Positions 1 through 6,800 of a stretch of 8,846 bases of DNA are shown here, piece by piece; position 1 is the first letter of the stretch; every line of letters begins with the position of its first letter. Made by a program: the position numbers and the translations under genes. The notes under the pieces are model-generated. The model had not been told where the DNA came from, ran no database searches, and was given only the letters and a program-made list of their open reading frames with translations. This stretch comes from DASZMJ01 sp035551935 (GTDB lineage: Bacteria > Planctomycetota > Planctomycetia > Isosphaerales > Isosphaeraceae), in assembly GCA_035551935.1 (NCBI GenBank), contig DASZMJ010000515.1:1-8846 (forward strand). The letters are read 5' to 3'.

Positions 1-1640
1 TCCCCCTTGGGGCGGAAGCCGATCGTCGCGCCGCCGGGGACGGCGACCCAGCGGCGCTTGCGGGCGCCGTCGGACCAGAGCGGCGCATTGACCTCGTATG
101 GGATCACGCCCGGGCTCGGCGAGAGGTCGTCGAGCGCGGCGAACAGGCCCGTCTCGGAGAGATGTGCCGGCAGGCCGGCCGGCGTCGGCGGGATGCGGAG
201 CCCGCGCGGGGCCTCGCGGACGGCCAGGCCGTACGGCTTCGATCCACGGATCTCGTACCTCGCCCCCACCGCGAAATCGACCGGCGCCCCGGCCGTGTTG
301 AACGACCGCGCGCGGACCGTGGCCGAGCGATCGAGCTTGATTGGATGTTTGTAGATCGGCGAATCTTTGGATGGTTCCGAGCCGTCCGTCGTGTACCGGA
401 CCGTGTCCCCCGCGACGCCGAGGCGGACGACGACCGTGATCGGCCCGGTGTACGTGCCGGAGGCGGGGCTCAACGTCGGCAACGGCGGCGGCGGCGCGAA
501 GGCGACGGGGACGGCGGCGGCCTTCGGGGTCGGCGTGTTCGCGTCGTAGCGGATCGCGATCAACGAGCCGGTGCCAGGCTTGAAGGCGTCGTCCTTGACC
601 CAGGCGTCGCGCAGGAGGACGAGCAACGAGCCGTCGGGCGCGAACTTCAGGTCCACGGGCCGGGGGAGACCCTCGGCGAAGTCGCGGACGCGGTCGGGGT
701 GGTCGGGGTCGAGGGTCTTGATCCAACCCTTCATGAAGTCGGCGAAGAAGAGTCGACCTCGGTCCGCGGCCGGGAAGCCGCCGGGCCGGTCGGCGACTGG
801 GCAGAACGCGCCGGCGATCACAGAGCTGGTCGGATACCAGTAGACCGGCCCACGGAACCGCGCGTCTTTCGTCGGCCCGTGCTCGACGGTCGGCCAGCCG
901 TAGTTGGCGCCGGCGACGACCTCGTTGATCTCCTCCGCGTTCCCGCCCACGTCCCCCGCGAGGATGCGGCCGGTCTCGGCCTGCACGGCGAAGGTGAACG
1001 GGTTCCGCAATCCCAATGCCCAGATCGCCCGATACTTGCCCGTGTTCCTCCGGAAGAACGGGTTATCCTCCGGGATCGACCCGTCCCCGTTCAGCCTCAG
1101 CATCTTCCCCAGGAGCGTGTCGAGCCGCTGCGACGGCGCCCCGGCCGTCTGCTCGCCGAGGGCAACATAAAGCTTGCCATCGATCCCGAAGTGGATCGCC
1201 CCCCCCTGGTGTCCCGCCGGCACCTCGCCGCCGAGCCGGCGCTGGTCGTCCCCCTCGAACAGGACGACCTCGCTCCCACCCTTCGCCACGTCCCCCTCGG
1301 CCGTGAACCGGCTGATCCGGTGGTGCGGGTACGGGTCGGGCGTCACGTAATTGACATAGACGTATTGATTTTTATCGAACTCCGGGTCGATCGCCACGCC
1401 GATCAGGCCCCGTTCCCAGAACGAGTCGACCTTGAGCGTGAGGAACGGCCGCTCCAGGAGCGTACCGTTCTTGATGACGCGGAGCGTCCCCGTCTGCTCG
1501 CAGACGAACACCCTCCCGTCTCTGGCCACCTCCATCGCCGTCGCCCCCGTCAGGCCGGCGACGACCCGCGACGCCGTGTAACCCGACGGCAAACTCAACT
1601 CGCCGGGGACGGCGAGCAGGGCCAGGAAGGAGACAAACAC
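1..1640 (-). CDS. PQQ-type glucose/sorbosone dehydrogenase with C-terminal cytochrome-like module (partial, C-terminus missing)
   Basis: Only the first 546 codons are present; the gene continues past the left edge. Residues about 17-345 read as a glucose/sorbosone dehydrogenase beta-propeller: GHQGGAIHFG with the expected catalytic-base His at 144, a Gly-Leu-Arg-Asn-Pro motif near 210 (a PQQ-contacting Arg in soluble glucose dehydrogenase), then GDVGGNAEEINEVV and GANYGWP. A proline-rich linker leads to a chitobiase/hexosaminidase C-terminal-like domain (about 370-440: SPASGTYTGPITV, then YTTDGSEPS). From about 470, ETGLF, GVIPYEVNAPLWSDGA and RRWVAVP match the start of the SO2930-type diheme cytochrome family module, so CxxCH haem sites would be expected beyond the edge. 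The start is GTG at 1640, with GAGGAG six bases upstream and an in-frame stop upstream; the N-terminus FVSFLALLA looks like a short signal peptide. Role by family: periplasmic oxidation of a sugar or aldose with electron transfer to haem; the substrate cannot be told. It lies 61 bp downstream of the TPR gene. Confidence 0.9.
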   Translation of the reverse strand, partial: MFVSFLALLAVPGELSLPSGYTASRVVAGLTGATAMEVARDGRVFVCEQTGTLRVIKNGTLLERPFLTLKVDSFWERGLIGVAIDPEFDKNQYVYVNYVTPDPYPHHRISRFTAEGDVAKGGSEVVLFEGDDQRRLGGEVPAGHQGGAIHFGIDGKLYVALGEQTAGAPSQRLDTLLGKMLRLNGDGSIPEDNPFFRRNTGKYRAIWALGLRNPFTFAVQAETGRILAGDVGGNAEEINEVVAGANYGWPTVEHGPTKDARFRGPVYWYPTSSVIAGAFCPVADRPGGFPAADRGRLFFADFMKGWIKTLDPDHPDRVRDFAEGLPRPVDLKFAPDGSLLVLLRDAWVKDDAFKPGTGSLIAIRYDANTPTPKAAAVPVAFAPPPPLPTLSPASGTYTGPITVVVRLGVAGDTVRYTTDGSEPSKDSPIYKHPIKLDRSATVRARSFNTAGAPVDFAVGARYEIRGSKPYGLAVREAPRGLRIPPTPAGLPAHLSETGLFAALDDLSPSPGVIPYEVNAPLWSDGARKRRWVAVPGGATIGFRPKG

Positions 1641-1701
1641 GTGGGACTCCTCGGAGGTCTCGGGAGGTGGCCGCGAACGCTTCGTGGGGGTGATGCTCGG
1701 T

Positions 1702-3438
1702 CTATCGCGTCATTCGTACTTGAGTCGCGGCCGGTGCGAAGGCGGGGAATGACCGGGCGACCGGCTCGCGGAACGGGTTCTTGCCGTTGTAGAGCCCCAG
1801 CCGTTCCTCGGCCCAATGACGGAGGCCCGAGCCGTCGTCGCGGAAGCGGGCGATGGCCTCGTGCTGCCATTTGACGGCCGCCTCGAAGTCCCCGACCTCG
1901 GCGTTGGCGGCGGCGAAGACCTCGAGCACGACGGGGTCCTGCCACTTCGTCAGCTCACACGCCTTCTTCGCCAGGACGAGGGCCTTCTTGCCGTCACGAT
2001 ACTTCGCGTCGGGGCAAGCCGCCAAGATCTCGGCCTGATCGCGGTAGGCCTGGGCGTCGTCCGGGTCGAGACGGATGGCCTTCTCGAGATCCGCGAGGGC
2101 TTGCTCGAAGTGGCCGAGGATGTGCAGGGTCATCCCCCGGCCTTGAAACGACCGAGCGATCGTCGGATCCAGCCGGATCGCCTCGTTGTAATCGGCAAGC
2201 GCACGGCCGCTGTCTCCCCGGGCGAGCCAGACGTAGCCGCGAGCGGAGTAGGCCCACGCCAGCTTCGGGTCGAGCCGGATGGCTTCGCTCAGGTCGACGA
2301 GGGCCCTGTCGAAGTCCCATTTGGTGTACCAGGCATTGCCGCGACGATCGTAATGGAGCGCATTCTTGGGCTCGAGCCGGATCGCCCGATCGTAGTCGTC
2401 GATCGCGAGGTCGATCTCTCCCTTCTCTTGCCACGCCTGGCCGCGATTGAGGTAGGCCAGGGCCGTGTCGGGCTTGAGCATGGTCGCCCTGGTGAAGTCG
2501 AGGATCGCCCGGTCGAACTCGCCCTTATCGGCCCGGGCGACGCCCCGCCAGACGTAGAGATCGACGTTCTTCGCGTCGGCTCGGATCGCCTCGTCGTAGT
2601 CCGCAATCGCCTTGTCGAGCTTCTTCAGGTCGTGCCAGGCCTGACCGCGGGCATAATGATAGCGCACGGATTCCGGGCCGGGCCGGGCCAGCGTGATGGC
2701 CTCGTCGTACTCGGCGATCGCCCGGTCGTGCTTCTTCATGACGTGCCAGGCCGAACCGCGGCAGTAATGGGCCTCCGCGTCGCCCGGCCGGAGCCGGATC
2801 GCCCGATCGAAGTCGGCGAGGGCGGCGTCGAGCTGCCCCTGGTCACGCCGGACGTTCCCGCGCACGAGGTACGCCGCGACGCAGTCCGGCTCGAGGCGGA
2901 GCGCCTCCGACGCGTCGGCGACGGACCGTTCGAAGTCCTGCACGACCTGGCGCGCCGAGCCCCGATTGACGAAGGCGTAGACGGCCTTCGGGTCGAGGCG
3001 GATGACCTCGGAATAGTCGGCGATGGCTCGATCCCATTCCCCGAGCTTGTGCCGGATCAGGCCCCGGCCCAGGTAGGGGACCGGGTTGGTCGGCTGGGCC
3101 AGGATCTGGGCCGAGTAGTACTCGACGGCCTGCTCGTACCGGACCACCTGTTCGACCTTGGACCAGCCGCGGAGGTCGCGCGACTCTCCCACCAGCCAGA
3201 GCCACGGACCGCTCACCATCTCGACGCGAAAGATTCCGAAGTTCCCGTAGTCGTGGCCGAGGGACGCCGCCTGCGGCCGGCCCGTGTCCTTCACGACCTG
3301 CTTCCCGATGCGAAGATCGGTGCCGAGCCGCATGACGACTTTCTTGCCGATCCACCCCTCTTCTCCCCTGACCTCCGGGCCAATCGCCAGGACGACCAGG
3401 ATCGCCATCGCCCACAGCCCGTCGCCGAGTGATCGCAT
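1702..3438 (-). CDS. Exported TPR-repeat protein with SH3-like N-terminal domain
   Basis: About 578 residues. Residues 1-25 form a signal peptide (hydrophobic stretch LWAMAILVVLAIG, likely cleavage near VRG-EE). Residues about 29-99 resemble a bacterial SH3-like fold (GWIGKKVVMR, FRVEMVSGPWLWLV, GWSKVEQVV). From about 119 there are some ten canonical 34-residue tetratricopeptide repeats, each with the pattern A-Y-x-x-R-G ... A-I-x-D-Y-x-E-A-I-R-L-D-P. Two degenerate repeats follow (near AEILAACPDAKYRDGKKAL, typical of TPR C-terminal ends), then a Pro/Ala/Arg tail. TPR arrays are protein-binding scaffolds, so a role in assembling or holding partners outside the cytoplasm is inferred; there is no catalytic domain. 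The start is ambiguous: GGAGG lies 8 bases before the ATG at 3438 and 5 before a GTG at 3441. The gene is followed by the dehydrogenase after 61 bp with no evident terminator, which suggests an operon. DNA-level similarity between repeat units is strong, for example a 19-base identity at 2374-2392 and 2791-2809. Confidence 0.92.
   Translation of the reverse strand: MRSLGDGLWAMAILVVLAIGPEVRGEEGWIGKKVVMRLGTDLRIGKQVVKDTGRPQAASLGHDYGNFGIFRVEMVSGPWLWLVGESRDLRGWSKVEQVVRYEQAVEYYSAQILAQPTNPVPYLGRGLIRHKLGEWDRAIADYSEVIRLDPKAVYAFVNRGSARQVVQDFERSVADASEALRLEPDCVAAYLVRGNVRRDQGQLDAALADFDRAIRLRPGDAEAHYCRGSAWHVMKKHDRAIAEYDEAITLARPGPESVRYHYARGQAWHDLKKLDKAIADYDEAIRADAKNVDLYVWRGVARADKGEFDRAILDFTRATMLKPDTALAYLNRGQAWQEKGEIDLAIDDYDRAIRLEPKNALHYDRRGNAWYTKWDFDRALVDLSEAIRLDPKLAWAYSARGYVWLARGDSGRALADYNEAIRLDPTIARSFQGRGMTLHILGHFEQALADLEKAIRLDPDDAQAYRDQAEILAACPDAKYRDGKKALVLAKKACELTKWQDPVVLEVFAAANAEVGDFEAAVKWQHEAIARFRDDGSGLRHWAEERLGLYNGKNPFREPVARSFPAFAPAATQVRMTR
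2100..3090 (-). repeat. Tandem TPR coding repeats (about 102 bp period)
   Basis: The central part of the TPR gene is about ten units of about 102 bp. The best-kept segment encodes A-I-x-D-Y-x-E-A-I-R-L-D-P, and on the plus strand it recurs as GAGCCGGATCGC followed by CGATCGxAGTCG. Identical 19-base blocks at 2374-2392 and 2791-2809 suggest unit duplication or gene conversion. Boundaries are approximate. Confidence 0.75.
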
Positions 3439-3723
3439 CACCGAGGCCTCCGAGATGCCTTAGAGCGGACCAACACTCCGCGAGACATGCAACCAGTCTC
3501 AAGCATACTCATACCGGCTTCAAGTCCCGACGGGAAGGGGCAAGACTCCGAGAAATCCGCGCGGGCCGACCGGGGTGCGTTTGACGTGTTAGATTAGGGC
3601 AAGGGGGGATGGCTCGGGCCCGGAACGGGAGGGCGTCCCTACCGATTGCACGTCGCCAGGAGAGGGGCCCCGATCCTCCGGGGCCGGAGCCCTCAAGGAG
3701 CGCCAGGGAGGTTCAGGAGCGGA

Positions 3724-3743
3724 CGGGGCGCGCATGCGCCCCG
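3724..3743. other. GC-rich stem-loop in the leader of the beta-helix gene
   Basis: A perfect 8-bp inverted repeat, CGGGGCGC / GCGCCCCG, closes a GCAT loop, 115 bp upstream of the ATG at 3859. There is no following T-run, so it is not a typical intrinsic terminator. It could be a 5' UTR structure or a protein-binding palindrome, or chance in very GC-rich DNA. Confidence 0.4.
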
Positions 3744-3845
3744 GGTTCGCGGTCCGCGCAGGGGAAGGGTCTCGGAGCTTGGGGAAGGGACCGAGAGGGA
3801 TTCGGCCAAGAACGAGCACGTTGCGCACGGACGGGGCAACACACC

Positions 3846-3850
3846 GGGAG
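3846..3850 (+). promoter_or_regulatory. Ribosome binding site fixing the beta-helix gene start
   Basis: GGGAG lies 8 bases before the ATG at 3859. The protein that follows starts MKRTGKRPVRPTVDRLETRQ, a typical planctomycete secreted-protein N-terminus. This supports the ATG over the in-frame TTG at 3646, whose extra 71 residues are low-complexity. Confidence 0.6.
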
Positions 3851-3858
3851 TCGCAGTC

Positions 3859-6800
3859 ATGAAGAGAACGGGAAAGCGCCCCGTCCGTCCGACCGTCGAT
3901 CGATTGGAGACGCGGCAGGTCCTGAGCGGGCCGCCGTCGGGGACGTGGATCGGGCAGGACGGGCACGACCTGGTGGGGTCCTCGAGCACGGCCGGCCCGG
4001 ACGGCGTCCAGGATATCCACGTCGCGCTCAGCGGCCTGCCCGCGGGCAACCCGGTGGCCTTCGCCGACATCCAGGGCCTCGGCGGCGGCGAGTGGCAGTT
4101 CCACGGCCAGCCCGGCGGCCCCTGGGCCGCGGCGCTCGTCCAAGGCCAGGGGGCGACCACCGCCGACCTCTATTTCGACCCCACGCAGGTCGAGAACGGC
4201 CGCCCGTTCTCGATCCAGTTGACCTATGCCGACGGCACCACCTCCAGCCTCTGGGTCCAGGGCGGGACCGCCGATCCGAACCTCCGGATGCCGGACGCCA
4301 GCCTGGCGGCGAAGTGGCTCGGGCAGGACGGCCACGACCTCACCGGCCCCGGGGCGAGCGTCGGCCCCGACGGCTTGCAGGACGTCCACCTCGCCCTCAC
4401 CGGCCTTGCGGCCAACGTGCCGATCACCGCAGCGACGATCGTCGGCCCCGGCGGCGAGACCTGGGCCTTCGGCCTCAACCCCACCGGCGACCCCGACGCC
4501 GAGCTCGTCCGGAGCGCCTCCGACCCGACCAGGGGCGACTTCTACTTCAGCCCCAAGACCAACCTCGCGGGTGGCTCGCTCAGCCTGACCATCACCTACG
4601 CCGACGGCCACACCGACTCCGCCACGCTCACCGCCGGCGCGACCGACCCCAGCCTCGCCATGCCCGCCCCTGCCCCCCTGCCGATCGCGTGGAACGGGGT
4701 GACCGCGCAGTGGTCCGGCCAGGACGGCGCCGGGTCGAGCACGCCGGGACTCGCCCACGTGGCCGTTTCCGGCCTCCCCGCCGGCCGATCGATCGTCGCC
4801 GCGGCGCTCACCGACGGCGTCGCCGGCTCATGGTCCTTCGCAAATGTAAATGCAGCCACAGGATCCTTTATCCCCGATCCCAACGCCGCACCGCTGACCG
4901 TGGCCCAGGGTGGCGGCTCGGCCAACTTGTCGTTCGCCCCCGTCCGCAGCGAGGCCGGGACGACGTTGACGTTGCGCCTTTTGCTCGACGACGGCACGAC
5001 CGTCGCCACCCAGTTCGCCGGCGGCGCGGCCGACCCCGGCCTCGTGGCGCCTTTGCCGGAAAGTACGTCGATCGTCGCCCATCCCGGCGATGACCTGAAT
5101 GCGCTTGCCAATCAATACGGAACAGTCCACCTGGCGCCGGGCACCTACACGCTCACCCAGGCCCTCGTCCTGAATTCGCCGGTGACCATCAGCGCCGACC
5201 CCGGCACGACGCTCCTCTTCTCACAGCCCCAGGGCGCAGCCCCCTGGTCGGCGGCGATCAAGATCAACGCGGGGCACACGACGCTCGAAGGGTTCACGGT
5301 CCGGTTCTCGGGGCCGGTGAACTGGGCGTCGAACGTCAGCTACGGCCCGGCCGTGATCGGCACGACCGACAACCTCGACGCAGGGCCGAACCTCGCCAAG
5401 CCCGCCATCACGATCGCGGACCTGGACCTCCAGGGTCCCCCCGTGCCGGCGGGCTCGTCGGTCGAGGCGCCGAGGCTCATGCGCCTCGTCACGGCCACCA
5501 GCGGCATCGTCACCGGCAACACCCTCGACGGCGGCACGACCGAGTTCATCGGCGGCCCCTGGCAGATCACGAAGAATCGTTATATCGGCACGCCGTCGGG
5601 CACGTTCACCTACGCGATCTTCGCCGGCCACCAGACGCATGACCTCGTCCTCTCGGACAACTCCGCCCAGCCGGCGGCGGGCTCGGGAAAGGCGTGGCGG
5701 TTCCTGGTCCTGACGGACTCGGGCGTCGGCGACGTGGTCAAGAATAACGTCGCCGTCGGCGTCGGCCCGCAGGACACGGACACGACCTCGGCGAATGCGG
5801 CGGAGGTGGTCCTCACCGAGGCGTACCAGATCCATTTCGAGGGGACGCCGTCGGCGATCTCGGCCGATGGCCGGGTGCTCCAGATCAACAACGCGCAGGG
5901 GACCCCGGCCCGCGCGGGAGATGTCGTCGCGATCCTGTCGGGCCCGGACGCGGGCCGCTGGTTCCGGATCGCGCAGGCGATCGGGCCGGACGCCTTCCTG
6001 ATGGCCGACCCGTTGCCGCGGGGTTCCTATGCGATCTCGATCAGCACCGGGTTCGTCAACGAGACGTATCAAAATAATACGATCGACACGCGCGGCAGCT
6101 CGGTGGCGGCGGACATGGTGCTCCTGGGCAACCAGTTCGGCACGAGGGTCGTCGGCAACCAGCTCCTCGGCGGCAACCAGGCTCTCTTGCTCTCGGCCAC
6201 TCCGACCGAGCAGCCGGTGCTCTGGGGCTGGTCGCACTCGCCGGCCTTCGGGGCGGTCGTCTCGGGCAACACGATCACCGACGCGATCACGGCGATCACG
6301 CTCAACGTCCGGCACGACGTCTCGACGATCAAGTCCGACGCCGGCCGCGTCTACCTGACCGCCGCCGTCGTCGGCAACACGATCGCCTGGTCCCCGAGCT
6401 TCCTCGCTGCGCGGGCGAAGGCCACCGGCACGACCGCCGACCCGACCGCCATCACCATCGGCGACCCCGGCGCGCTCGACCCGCGCGAGCTGGTCGCCGG
6501 GTTATCCCGCAACGAGCTCGCCGTGCCCGCCGGCGACGTGCCCGGGCCGGCGCTGCTGGTCAACGACGGACTCGTCAACGGTCAGACCCTCGTCGCCCAG
6601 TCGCTCTCGTTGCCGACCGTCCCCCCGGCCGCGCCGGCGGCCCTGGCGCTCGTGAACGACACCGGGATCAGCGCGACCGACGGGATCACCAGCGACGCCC
6701 GGCTCCGGTTCGCGCCGGTCTCCGGCGCCGTGGGCTACGAGTACTCCGTCAACGGCTCGACCTCGTACGTGCCGCTCGCCGCCTCGACGACCTTCCTCCC

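Larger units (their letters stand above)
3439..3858. other. Divergent intergenic region
   Basis: This 420-bp stretch separates the minus-strand TPR gene from the plus-strand beta-helix gene and must hold promoters for both if neither is transcribed from further away. Most of it stays open in the frame of the downstream gene, but that frame offers only a weak TTG start at 3646 and encodes an Arg/Gly/Pro-rich low-complexity peptide, so I treat it as non-coding leader. I find no convincing sigma-70 -35/-10 pair. A TTGACG at 3581 lacks a correctly spaced -10 box. A GC hairpin lies at 3724-3743. The part nearest the TPR gene (about 3490-3520) is locally less GC-rich. Confidence 0.6.

Noticed and set aside
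162..1874. 570-codon open frame on the plus strand
   Set aside because: It is antisense to the dehydrogenase, has Arg/Asp/Val-rich low-complexity content and no domain; the minus strand carries clear family motifs.
1816..3432. 538-codon open frame on the plus strand opposite the TPR gene
   Set aside because: It mirrors the TPR periodicity in antisense (repeating Val/Asp/Arg patterns); GC-rich DNA keeps such frames open.
3581..3610. TTGACG as a -35 promoter box for the beta-helix gene
   Set aside because: At 16-18 bp spacing the sequence is G-rich (near 3603-3609) with no -10-like hexamer; the TAGATT nearby is only 2-3 bp away.
3646..3858. Upstream extension of the large gene from a TTG codon
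   Set aside because: The extra 71 residues are Arg/Gly-rich low complexity, and the ATG at 3859 has a good ribosome site and a recognisable N-terminal motif.
3609..5093. 494-codon open frame on the plus strand overlapping the large gene in another frame
   Set aside because: Arg/Pro-rich shadow of the real frame; no homologous features.
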